Part shown: in pieces, positions 55,413 through 64,000 of the stretch
Position numbering within the stretch: position 1 is the first letter of the stretch
Layout of the letters: each line of letters starts with the position of its first letter
Origin: an uncultured Paracoccaceae bacterium
GTDB lineage: Bacteria > Pseudomonadota > Alphaproteobacteria > Rhodobacterales > Rhodobacteraceae
Assembly (NCBI GenBank): GCA_913061275.1
Contig: CAJXSR010000014.1
Location: 25,565 to 89,564, forward strand
Length of the DNA stretch: 64,000 nucleotides
Direction of reading: 5' to 3'
Position numbers and translations under genes: made by a program
The notes under the pieces: generated by a model
Seen by the model: only the letters and a program-made list of their open reading frames with translations
Told to the model about the DNA's origin: nothing
Databases searched by the model: none

Positions 55413-56384
55413 ATGAAATTTTCGTCACTTCCAATCGCTACAATAGGTGTTCTTTGTGCTATCTTTGCTTCAATAAGCTTTTCTTTGAACGATATGGGTA
55501 TCAAGTTTTTAAGCGGTGATTACCCGTTGCACCAAGTCGTTTTTGCACGTTCATGCATTGGTTTATTGATTACATTACTGGTGATTATGCCGCTTGAAGG
55601 TGGCTATGCTCTAATTCGAACCAAACGGCTAGGCCTACACCTTATGCGGGGTGGCTTTGTTATGTCGGCGAATTTTTTGTTTTTCATGGGGCTGGCGGAA
55701 ATTCCTTTATCCGAGGCCACCGCAATTTTCTTTGTAGCACCATTGATTATTACGATTTTTTCGGTGGTGTTTCTATCCGAAAAAGTTGGCCCTTGGCGCT
55801 GGTTTGCGGTTGGGATGGGGCTGTTTGGGGCTATTTTAATGTTACGGCCCACGCCTAGCAGTTTTCAGTTTGCCAGTTTGCTACCTTTATCGGCAGCGTT
55901 TTGTTATGCAGGATTGCATGTGCTGACGCGTAAAATAGGGGCTACAGAAAAAGCCTCTACGATGGCGTTTTATATCCAACTTTGCTTTGTTGTTTCATCG
56001 TTAATGATGGGACTATTTTTTGGCGATGGTGCTTATCAAGATCAGGATAGTGCTGCGCTAAGGTTCCTGCTGCGCCCGTGGATTTGGCCAGATTTTTCTG
56101 CTGATTTGATGGTTATGATTGGTATCGGGGTGACCAGCGCATTTGGCGGGTATTCCATTAGTCAAGCCTACCGTTTAAGTGAGGCGGCATTGATAGCACC
56201 TTTCGAGTATTTGGCATTGGTTCTGTCGGTGGTTTGGGGGATTTTCGTGTTTAACGAATACCCAGATCAGCTTGCTTGGGCCAGCATCGGGCTGATTATA
56301 TCGGGTGGCATGTTGATGGTGTGGCGTGAAGCTGTGGCCAATAAAAAACCAAAAATCATTAGCCGTTTGCCAGTGCAAAGATAG
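55413..56384 (+). CDS. EamA/DMT-family transporter
   Basis: 323 residues and about ten transmembrane helices in two EamA repeats (VVFLSEKVGPWRWFAVGMGL and VWGIFVFNEYPDQLAWASIG). It follows the FAD oxidoreductase by 83 bases on the same strand and may belong to the catabolic cluster, for example exporting an intermediate, but this is uncertain. It converges on pbpC with a 16-base gap and no evident terminator. Confidence 0.83.
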   Translation: MKFSSLPIATIGVLCAIFASISFSLNDMGIKFLSGDYPLHQVVFARSCIGLLITLLVIMPLEGGYALIRTKRLGLHLMRGGFVMSANFLFFMGLAEIPLSEATAIFFVAPLIITIFSVVFLSEKVGPWRWFAVGMGLFGAILMLRPTPSSFQFASLLPLSAAFCYAGLHVLTRKIGATEKASTMAFYIQLCFVVSSLMMGLFFGDGAYQDQDSAALRFLLRPWIWPDFSADLMVMIGIGVTSAFGGYSISQAYRLSEAALIAPFEYLALVLSVVWGIFVFNEYPDQLAWASIGLIISGGMLMVWREAVANKKPKIISRLPVQR

Positions 56385-56400
56385 TATTTAAGCGGTTAAC

Positions 56401-58419
56401 TTATCTACAAGTGTTACTGCCTACTTTACCAGAAGACGCTAAAAAATGTTGACTGGAAACAGCGGCACTGGCGTCAACTATTGATAGATTATGGTACCCA
56501 TCATCTTGCACCGGTAAGATTATGCTGCGTTGGTAAAATAATTCTGGGGCCAGCTTATTGTTTAAAACAACACGGTAGGGTGCCACCCCGCCGCTGAATT
56601 TCACCAACAGGCCAGGTGGGCATATTTCTATTGTGGCCCCTTCGGGTGGGAAAATTATCGTGACATTTTCTTGTTTTTTTGCCCGGGTGCCGAACTGTTT
56701 TAGATGATGTGGTATCGCTGCATTTCCTGTGGTTTGTGACAACACAAGCGGGGGTTGGGTTAATCCAACAGTGTCAAACATTTGAAACAGAATAGGGGCG
56801 GCAAGCTCGGCACCAAATGCCCCTGGTATAGCTGTATTATTGGCGCGCCCGATTAATACACCGATTACATGTTGCCCGTCAAAACCAATAGCCCAACTGT
56901 CACGGTGACCATAAGATGTGCCCGTTTTATAGGCGATATAACCTGCCCGCGTGGTAAGGGGTGCGGGCATTTCGCGTAGTATCTGTGCTGTCATCAGGGC
57001 CGAGGTTTTGTTGATGAAAGCGGCACCTTTTACTGATGCTTCAGGGCGTTCATGCAGATTAATTGCATGCCCGTTATTCGCCAGACCACCATATGCCTGC
57101 ACCATTTGGCGCAGCGACACGCCAACCCCGCCCAAAGCAATGGCAAGGCCAGGGTCATTGTTTTGTGGCAGCCTTAAATCCAGCCCCGCACGTTTTAAGA
57201 CGGCGGAAAACCTGTTAACCCCGATTTTATCCAAAACTGTGACCGCAGGAATGTTGCGTGAACCGATTAATGCATCATGTACGGTCATCATACCTTTATA
57301 TGTACCGTCAAAATTGGATGGCTCATACTGCCCAAACCGTACGGGCATATCGGCGATCAGGGTTTGGGGATGCAAAATACCATCGGCAAAAGCTTTGGCA
57401 TAGATAAAGGGTTTCAAGGTAGAGCCGGGCGAGCGGATGGCATCGGCCATATCAACATAGCCATGGCGTTGTTCATTGGTGAAATCAGGCGAGCCAATAT
57501 AGGTAATTATGTCGCCTGATTTATAATCGGCAATGATAACAGCCCCAGAAATAGATTTACCTTGGCTTTGAATTTTACGTTTGAATAGTTCTTCAGCTTT
57601 GCGCTGAATATCCTTGTCCAACGTCAGTGTGCCTGTTTTATTACGATGCATTTGGGCCATGTGCAGGGCATAGCGTGGAATTTTTTGCAAGTCAGACGAA
57701 ACCTGTTCGCGCAAGGCGGATTGCAGGGTTTGGGCGTCAAACACACCTGCCAGATGTGCGCGGTTCAACACTTTATCTCTAGCGCGCATAGCCTGTTTAA
57801 GATTGCGATCGGGCCTGCGGTGATTGGGGGATTGCGGAATGGCAACCATTAGAGCCGCTTCAGAGGCGGTTAGTCTGGAGGGGGCTTTGCCCAGATAAAC
57901 ATAACTGGCCGCCGTAATACCTTCTACATTACCGCCGTAAGGGGCAAGTTTCATATAGATGTGCAGAATTTCATCTTTACTTAACTGTCGCTCAAGTGCG
58001 AGGGCCACGCGAATTTGACGTAGTTTTGAGGTAACTGAACCCGTTGCAAGCCGTTCTAACAAACGGGCGACCTGCATGGTTAGGGTAGAGCCGCCCGAAC
58101 GTATTTTGCCACTTTGGGCAAACTGGCCTGCAGCGCGTAAAATAGCCCGAATATCAACGCCATTATGCTGATAAAACCGCTTATCTTCATAAGCGATTAG
58201 CATGGCAGTATAGATCGGATCAATGTCGTCAGATGCCGCATCAAACCGCCAATAATCATCGGGCGTAAGAAAGGCTGCGATCAAGGCACCGTTGCGATCA
58301 TAGACCCTGTCAGATGTAGCAGGATTAAGGTTGGGTAGTTTTGTTGTGCCCACCCAAATATCAAACGCGGCCATAGAAATGAGACCTAGAACAAGAACTG
58401 TTATAAGCCGCCCGCGCAT
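56401..58419 (-). CDS. pbpC: Penicillin-binding protein 1C
   Basis: 672 residues: one N-terminal membrane helix, a GT51 glycosyltransferase with EDKRFYQHNGVD and GGSTLTMQVARLLE, a transpeptidase with SxxK in SPGSTLKPFIYA and the KTGTSYGHRD motif, and a C-terminal beta domain typical of PBP1C. It builds or repairs peptidoglycan in the periplasm. It lies one base after the alpha-2-macroglobulin gene; this pairing is widespread and suggests defence or repair of the cell wall when it is breached. Confidence 0.93.
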   Translation of the reverse strand: MRGRLITVLVLGLISMAAFDIWVGTTKLPNLNPATSDRVYDRNGALIAAFLTPDDYWRFDAASDDIDPIYTAMLIAYEDKRFYQHNGVDIRAILRAAGQFAQSGKIRSGGSTLTMQVARLLERLATGSVTSKLRQIRVALALERQLSKDEILHIYMKLAPYGGNVEGITAASYVYLGKAPSRLTASEAALMVAIPQSPNHRRPDRNLKQAMRARDKVLNRAHLAGVFDAQTLQSALREQVSSDLQKIPRYALHMAQMHRNKTGTLTLDKDIQRKAEELFKRKIQSQGKSISGAVIIADYKSGDIITYIGSPDFTNEQRHGYVDMADAIRSPGSTLKPFIYAKAFADGILHPQTLIADMPVRFGQYEPSNFDGTYKGMMTVHDALIGSRNIPAVTVLDKIGVNRFSAVLKRAGLDLRLPQNNDPGLAIALGGVGVSLRQMVQAYGGLANNGHAINLHERPEASVKGAAFINKTSALMTAQILREMPAPLTTRAGYIAYKTGTSYGHRDSWAIGFDGQHVIGVLIGRANNTAIPGAFGAELAAPILFQMFDTVGLTQPPLVLSQTTGNAAIPHHLKQFGTRAKKQENVTIIFPPEGATIEICPPGLLVKFSGGVAPYRVVLNNKLAPELFYQRSIILPVQDDGYHNLSIVDASAAVSSQHFLASSGKVGSNTCR

Positions 58420-58420
58420 T

Positions 58421-61400
58421 TTACTGACCCAGAACTGTCACAGTGCCACTGGCGGTATTACCCCCTAAATCAGTACGGTACATATCTGTTATATGGGCCG
58501 CTGGTTGGTGAAACTTGCCAGCGGAAATTGCGCGCAGCACGTAAGCCAGTTTAAAACTACGATTACCTGACCAATCGACAGCGGCCAAGAAACGATCTTT
58601 GTGAAATTCGCTGTGGGTCGCATCTATCAGGTTATCAAGCCATGGAAGTGAAGAGGTGCTGCCCGACTGCAACAGACGTGGGTTATCAATTTCAAAGCCT
58701 GCGGGCAGGGGATCATTGACCATAAGGCGGGCGAACCTGTCAGTTTCTGGGGTCACTTTAATTACCACAACGATTTTATCATTCTGTGCAATATTCGACA
58801 TATCAACCCTGTCACCTGTGACCGTATAAAAGCTGCGCCTGATCTTATATCCGCTTGTGTGCTTTTCAATGTCACCCACGGGTTTTCCTGTGGCAGTTAA
58901 GATCATATTCAGCGTGGTGTTATGCGGGTTTTCAATAACGGCACGGCCTTGGGCTACATCATATGATGAATAGCGGCGTTCGGCATTCAGCAGAGCTTTG
59001 CCTTGATCTGTGTTTTGTACGGACGCTGCCAAACGCAAGGCCCATGCCTGTTCTTGTGTGCTGCCGTTTGAGGCAAGGCGTACAAAGTCGGCACGTTTTA
59101 TAGCAGTCGTTTCAGAAAGATTACCCGCTTGAACCGCAAGGGCCAAAACAGCGGCTTTATCCCGTCGGTATGAGCCAAAGTCATCGGCAAAGCTGGTATG
59201 CTTTCCCAGATCAAGCTTGCGAAATGCGCGCGCGAACATGGCTTTGGATCGCTCGTTTTCGCCGTATGCCGCAAGAGCTACACCTAATTGCGCTTGTGCA
59301 AGTGCGGTGGCAAACGCATCACCCTTGGCATCACTATAATAGCGCAATTCACCGATTGCAGCTTTGCCAACAGAAGCCAAAACCATCAATGCATAGGCGA
59401 CCTCTTCGCCACCTTTATCAAAATCGCTTGCGTTGTTTACTGTGTTCTTCAGCCTTGAAAGCGCTTGGTTAAGCACGCGCTTTGGCACTGTGGCACCTGC
59501 TTTTTGGGCGCGTACCAGAAAATCTGTGGCATATGCATCTAGCCAAGGGTTTTCGCTTTGTGGGCGCCACAAACCAAAACTGCCGTTGGTGGATTGATTT
59601 GCGATTATTTGGGTAATGGTTTGTTGCAAACGTGTATTTGCGGTTGCTGGATCATCCAGTTGACCTTGAAAAGACAGTAGCGGTTGCGCCTTGGAAATTA
59701 ACTGTTCGGTGCAACCATACGGGTATGTATCCAGCGCGTGAACCAGCCCTTGTATGTCAAGCCCCGCTTGTAATTGGGGGATGATTGCCAGTTGTACATC
59801 ATTGCTAAAAGCATTCAGCAGATCGGTTGGAACCCTTTCATTACTGTTTGGTGCAATGGCCATATCCCAACGTTTCACAATGGGTAGATCGTTATTTTGA
59901 ACAGGTAAATTGACGGTTTTTGTCAATGTTTGGCCGTTCGGTAGTTTCAAGTTCATCTGAATTTCACCAAGCCCTGCAAACCGCGCGGCAAGGGGAATTT
60001 CTATGTGTTTACGTGCCCCTTCATTCAAAGTGAAAACCTTCGCAGTTGTTTCCAGTGCAAGCTCGTTCGTGCTGTCCAGTGTTAAGGTAACTTGCCCTGC
60101 ACCCCCGTATGCATGGGCGATTTCTAGGCGTAAACTGGATGTGTCACCTGATGCCAGAAAACGCGGCGCGTTTGCCAGAATGATAACAGGGTCACGTACA
60201 AGCACTTCTTGAGATGCTTGGCCAACTGCTTTATCTGACCATGCAATAGCCATCAGTTTCATCGTGCCGTTAAATTCGGGGATGTTAAGGGGCACGTCTA
60301 TGTGGCCGTTTTCATCCAATTCCAACAGGCCAGAGAATATGGTGAGATAAGTTTCGGTTTTAGGCCCCAAACCACTGTTTGGAACACCCCCATCACCCCC
60401 ACTGCGCAAGGCGCCATCAACCCCTGCAAACCCGTCGATAAGACGGCCATAAAGGTCGCGCATTTCAAAGCCAAGTTTGCGTTGACCAAAGTAGTATTCT
60501 TGCGGGTCGGGGGCTTTGAAACCTGTGATGTTCAGTATGCCCAAATCAACGGCCGCAATAGTTGCATATATCGGGCCTGACTGGGATGACGATGCGGTCA
60601 GGCCAATGGTTGTTGGTGCGTTTGGGTTGACCATTTCAGGGACATCAAAGCTTAATGCGATCTGCTTGTCATTTGCGCTGATCGGCACCCAGTTCACCCC
60701 TACCGCACGGGTGGGGTTGCGGCCAGATTTGGCCTGTGTCGGTTGAATAAAGCTGGTCAGGATATAGGCTCCAGACCCCCAGTTATCAGTTACGTCAAAA
60801 GATATTTCAGCATCACCTTTTTTAACGGAAACTGTTTTTTGGGCTACAAGTTCTGAGTTTAAAACAACGATCTGTGCAATCCCATCGTAGGGGGCTGTTA
60901 TGCGTAAATTTACCGTGTCAGACATTTGATAAATGTCTTTGTTCAGGCCTGTTTTTAGACGATTTGGGGTGTCTGAATTACTTGCAGAGCCATAATAGCC
61001 TGCGTGAAAACGGTAGCTGCCCAGTTGAACAGCACCGCCGTTTTTTGCGTCCAGTGTCAGCTCATAATCGCCCCATGCAAGGGGGATTTGTAATTTTGCA
61101 GGTTTATCGGAAACAACCGAAACCGTGCCGCGTTCAACAATTTCACGCGATTTAATCGGTATATAACTCCAGCGTTGATCTATTTTGAACCATTGGTAAT
61201 TGGTTTCTATGCGTTCAACGCGCCAGTTTGCGGTGCCAAGATCAGCCAATGACATGCCTTGCCCCACGGCAATAACCTCAAAGCTGGCTTGTGCGCCTTC
61301 GGGAACAGAGCCGTCAAACAAAGGTTTTATCCCGATCAGGGGTGATTGCGGTTCCATCAAGCGGGTTAATGTGCGTTCAACGGGCCGCCCAGACCCTTCA

Positions 61401-63781
61401 CGCATTTGTAGTGTAACCTTCAGTTGTTCAGGCTGATAGGGGGATGTCATATCTGGAAGCGGCAAACGGGTTTTCAACATACCGTCCTGATCGGTAAAAA
61501 GCCCGTTGGGAAGGCTTGCAACTTTTACCCGTTGTTCTGTTAAAGATGAGCCAAAGTGATAGCCTGGAAATGCAGGTATTTCGGTAATTGTGCGCCGTTC
61601 AATAATGCCGCTTAGGGGCAGGTTGGCACCACTTGCACCGTAAAGGTAGTTGGCTGTGACAGACAGTTCAGGCGGGGAAGATTGTGCAATGGCAGCGTCG
61701 GGTAGATCGGGTGTGAAATCTATTCTTTCGGGAACAAAATCTTCTACCAGAAAGTTCCAATCCGCAAGTGGGGCGTCATCAGTATCTAAGTATATCCGTG
61801 TTGACCATCTGCCCAGTTGGGCTGAAGGGGCTATGTGAAGTGAAAACACCCGCCCGCCTGCACCTTGGTCTGTTAAAACTGTGCGGCTGTATTCCTGCCC
61901 ATCGGGACGGTAGGCAATCGCAGTTAACGGCAGATCGGTAACACTGGTTGATTTTGCATTACGCAGTAAAACTGTGCTGAAAACCTGATCGCCGGGTTGA
62001 TAAATGCCCCTGTCTGTGGTGACAAAAACATCGAATTCATTGGGGGCTTCACGCCCTTCAACGCCGCGATCAGAAAAATCAAAAGCGCTGGATGTTAGAT
62101 CTATAAAGGCAAAATCTTTTGTTTGATGTGCCGATAGAGCAGCAGGGGCGTTTCCTGCACGCCCCGCAAGGGCCGCTTTGGGGAAATGCGCATAGCCATT
62201 TTGGTCTGTTTCGACGGATGCTAATACTTTATTGTTGCGTGAAACCAGATTTAGTTTGGTTTTGGTCAGATTTGCTGCTGTTGCCAGTGATTTGGTCAAG
62301 ATATGCAGCCCGTCCGGGCCTGAAAAACTGGTGATACCGATGTCTGATATTAAAAACCACTGGGTTGCAGGGCTGCTGTGCTTACGTGCAACTGGCAAGC
62401 GTGCCGTCATAATATAGAGGCCAGGTTCAAACTGTTCTATGGCCTGTTGTACGGGCAAAGCTGTGACTATTTCTTGGTTTAGATTATCTTGAGTATCTGC
62501 CGTACCTTTCCAGATTTGCTCGCCAAACTGATCGGTCATCTGATTTGCGTCATGTCCTGATAGTGGTTGCAAAAACAGCTCTCGTAATAAAATAGGCGAT
62601 AGGTTGCGTTCTTGTGCGCGGTAAATTGTGATGTCTAAGCTTTGGGTGTTTACAGTGACAACAGGCACAGTGGCAGTTTCACCTTTTGGTAATACGTAGC
62701 CATTACCCTGAAACCGCACAGCGGGGGCGCGGTCGGGGATATAAAGCGTATATGAAAATGGTTTAGTTGTTGTTTCACCCGAATTTGCGGGCATTCCTGT
62801 GCGCATGGTTAAGGTGAAGCTTTCGCCAAATTTCATCCCATCCATACAAAGCCTGTGGCCCTGCACCTCTGCCACCAGATCAGATTTTAAGGTTTGTACA
62901 TAGTCCAGATAATCAATGCCAACAGGTGCCAGTTTTTCTGAGAATGTAAAGCAGACACGTGGTTTTGCGGCTGTAGTTTCTATTTCATAATCCAGTATGC
63001 GGGGGCCGAACTTTGCCCGTGCAGCGGCAACGGCGGCATCATCTTGGCCTGTAATTTCATGTAAGTGTCGTGTTGCAGCAACAATATCTTTGCCGCGCCC
63101 GTAATCGTTTGTAATTGCAGCAATAAGGGCGCGAATTGCAGCAGGTTCTTCACCGTTACCTGCATCTAAAAAGGCGTTTACAGCAGCGGCAGAACCGTAA
63201 TACCGAAGCCGCGACAGAGTGTTGGGAAGTTGGCTTGCGCGTTGTTTTAAGGCCTCTGGTATTGCAAGCCACGCGTTGCTGTTGCCGTCTATTGTGGCGG
63301 CCGTGAATACATCCATAAACCAGTCGGCGTTTGGCTGATCCAGTTTCCCGCGATGGGTTTTCAACGTGGCTATGGCCTTAGCTACGTCTTGTCGGTAAGT
63401 TATTGCTTGGTTTTTTTCGTAGCCATTTAAGTAGCCCAACCGTTTAAGGCGAATGTTTGCAACTGCGCGTTTTGCGGGGTCTGTATCAATAAGTTTGGCT
63501 GAAATGGCCCCAATAAACGGGGCAGGTTGATAACTGCCATCTTTTAGAAAACACGCGTTGCTGCGGGTGTTATATGTGATTGCGCGGCAGTTCTGTTCTG
63601 TAAAACAGGCCGTTTCACAATAACTTTGTGACGTTTCAAATATCGACCGCAAGTCACCGCCTGCATAATCCATGTCCATTTCATATGAAAATGTGCTGTT
63701 TGGGTAAGTTTCTGCCGATGATGCTGGTGTGGTTGCAATCATTAAGCAGGCAATTAAACAAGTTCTAAACATATGGCGCAT
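58421..63781 (-). CDS. Bacterial alpha-2-macroglobulin with N-terminal PAN domain
   Basis: 1786 residues. A signal peptide (TCLIACLMIATTPASSA) without a lipobox cysteine is followed by a PAN/apple-like domain with paired cysteines (YCETACFTEQNCRAITYN). A long series of MG domains, a bait-like region and the thioester motif YGCTEQ (Cys about 1357) lead to the C-terminal helical and receptor-like domains. Such proteins trap proteases that enter the periplasm. Many relatives are lipoproteins, whereas this one appears soluble. The start at 63781 has AAAGGG upstream; a second ATG three codons on is possible. It is coupled to pbpC. Confidence 0.92.
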   Translation of the reverse strand: MRHMFRTCLIACLMIATTPASSAETYPNSTFSYEMDMDYAGGDLRSIFETSQSYCETACFTEQNCRAITYNTRSNACFLKDGSYQPAPFIGAISAKLIDTDPAKRAVANIRLKRLGYLNGYEKNQAITYRQDVAKAIATLKTHRGKLDQPNADWFMDVFTAATIDGNSNAWLAIPEALKQRASQLPNTLSRLRYYGSAAAVNAFLDAGNGEEPAAIRALIAAITNDYGRGKDIVAATRHLHEITGQDDAAVAAARAKFGPRILDYEIETTAAKPRVCFTFSEKLAPVGIDYLDYVQTLKSDLVAEVQGHRLCMDGMKFGESFTLTMRTGMPANSGETTTKPFSYTLYIPDRAPAVRFQGNGYVLPKGETATVPVVTVNTQSLDITIYRAQERNLSPILLRELFLQPLSGHDANQMTDQFGEQIWKGTADTQDNLNQEIVTALPVQQAIEQFEPGLYIMTARLPVARKHSSPATQWFLISDIGITSFSGPDGLHILTKSLATAANLTKTKLNLVSRNNKVLASVETDQNGYAHFPKAALAGRAGNAPAALSAHQTKDFAFIDLTSSAFDFSDRGVEGREAPNEFDVFVTTDRGIYQPGDQVFSTVLLRNAKSTSVTDLPLTAIAYRPDGQEYSRTVLTDQGAGGRVFSLHIAPSAQLGRWSTRIYLDTDDAPLADWNFLVEDFVPERIDFTPDLPDAAIAQSSPPELSVTANYLYGASGANLPLSGIIERRTITEIPAFPGYHFGSSLTEQRVKVASLPNGLFTDQDGMLKTRLPLPDMTSPYQPEQLKVTLQMREGSGRPVERTLTRLMEPQSPLIGIKPLFDGSVPEGAQASFEVIAVGQGMSLADLGTANWRVERIETNYQWFKIDQRWSYIPIKSREIVERGTVSVVSDKPAKLQIPLAWGDYELTLDAKNGGAVQLGSYRFHAGYYGSASNSDTPNRLKTGLNKDIYQMSDTVNLRITAPYDGIAQIVVLNSELVAQKTVSVKKGDAEISFDVTDNWGSGAYILTSFIQPTQAKSGRNPTRAVGVNWVPISANDKQIALSFDVPEMVNPNAPTTIGLTASSSQSGPIYATIAAVDLGILNITGFKAPDPQEYYFGQRKLGFEMRDLYGRLIDGFAGVDGALRSGGDGGVPNSGLGPKTETYLTIFSGLLELDENGHIDVPLNIPEFNGTMKLMAIAWSDKAVGQASQEVLVRDPVIILANAPRFLASGDTSSLRLEIAHAYGGAGQVTLTLDSTNELALETTAKVFTLNEGARKHIEIPLAARFAGLGEIQMNLKLPNGQTLTKTVNLPVQNNDLPIVKRWDMAIAPNSNERVPTDLLNAFSNDVQLAIIPQLQAGLDIQGLVHALDTYPYGCTEQLISKAQPLLSFQGQLDDPATANTRLQQTITQIIANQSTNGSFGLWRPQSENPWLDAYATDFLVRAQKAGATVPKRVLNQALSRLKNTVNNASDFDKGGEEVAYALMVLASVGKAAIGELRYYSDAKGDAFATALAQAQLGVALAAYGENERSKAMFARAFRKLDLGKHTSFADDFGSYRRDKAAVLALAVQAGNLSETTAIKRADFVRLASNGSTQEQAWALRLAASVQNTDQGKALLNAERRYSSYDVAQGRAVIENPHNTTLNMILTATGKPVGDIEKHTSGYKIRRSFYTVTGDRVDMSNIAQNDKIVVVIKVTPETDRFARLMVNDPLPAGFEIDNPRLLQSGSTSSLPWLDNLIDATHSEFHKDRFLAAVDWSGNRSFKLAYVLRAISAGKFHQPAAHITDMYRTDLGGNTASGTVTVLGQ

Positions 63782-63955
63782 CTTTATACCCTTTGAAAAC
63801 AGCGAGAAATATGTACTGATAGTGGCCCAAATAAACCCAAGCCGTCAACAGTTGCCAATAAAGTGGGTTGGAAAGTAGTACGGTTTAAATCATGCCTTAG
63901 TTCAAGTCACTTCTTGACGGCCTTTCAGGATTGAAATAGGAGGTAAATTCTCTGA

Positions 63956-64000
63956 GCGGGTATGGTGAAGTGGTATCATAAGAGCCTTCCAAGGACATGT
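63956..64000 (+). tRNA. Possible 5' part of tRNA-Gly(UCC), cut by the window edge
   Basis: From 63956 the sequence GCGGGTATGGTGAAGTGGTA matches the acceptor stem and D-arm start of bacterial glycine tRNAs, and the loop CTTCCAA holds anticodon TCC. The D stem GTGA/TCAT pairs. The 3' anticodon strand visible here (GGACA) does not pair properly with AGAGC, so the gene is either unusual or a fragment. The 3' half lies outside the window. Confidence 0.5.

Overview
The window reads as a chromosomal segment of an alphaproteobacterium of the order Rhodobacterales, most likely a marine Roseobacter-group lineage of moderate GC. This rests on gene content and order: the end of a complex I operon followed by birA, coaX and rnj; a DUF6476 gene, rluD-like and rpoH block; a tatABC set; a quinone-dependent sulfite dehydrogenase (soeABC); and an ectoine-hydrolase-like gene. 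No rRNA, CRISPR array, prophage or complete insertion sequence is visible.

Layout. 1-7.3 kb: nuoL (cut by the window edge), nuoM, nuoN, birA, coaX and rnj, mostly with one-base stop/start overlaps and closed by a hairpin. 7.3-18.2 kb: a DEAD-box helicase, prfC, a membrane LytTR regulator, an SDR, a sodium/solute symporter, an orphan ABC ATPase, tatABC and a DUF815 ATPase. 18.2-19.3 kb: a small AT-rich pocket with a palindromic repeat and a frameshifted membrane-protein gene. 19.3-22.6 kb: DUF6476, rluD-like, rpoH, a VOC protein and a DksA/TraR-type zinc finger.

22.6-31.9 kb is the accessory region and the most unusual part. A perfect FNR-type box at class II promoter spacing precedes a run of exported proteins: a Sel1-repeat protein with a duplicated six-cysteine module and two exported proteins of unknown function. 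A membrane protein on the opposite strand, a second Sel1 protein and an exported serine-hydrolase/lipase follow. The two Sel1 proteins share the same N-terminal domain, which I do not recognise. The region ends in a clipped small ORF and a decayed IS6-family transposase that itself carries a short hairpin insertion.

32-38.6 kb: oligoendopeptidase F, a small exported protein, an EEP nuclease/phosphatase, a TerB/J-domain protein, a GNAT acetyltransferase, an aldo/keto reductase and a DMT transporter. 38.6-40.4 kb: a consensus promoter, a 15-codon leader ORF and mutually exclusive hairpins ahead of an ABC-F gene interrupted by an in-frame TAG. 40.5-51 kb: soeABC diverging from acnA across a region with repeated 9-mers, then a DDAH-like hydrolase, a TauE/SafE exporter, a DUF1223 protein and infC, which appears to start at a non-canonical AUA codon. 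51.2-56.4 kb: a TolA-like low-complexity protein, then an M24-M20-FAD oxidoreductase cluster with a DMT exporter that resembles ectoine catabolism. 56.4-63.8 kb: pbpC with a PAN-domain alpha-2-macroglobulin. The last 45 bases look like the 5' half of tRNA-Gly(UCC).

All calls come from reading the sequence and ORF translations by eye; no homology search was run.
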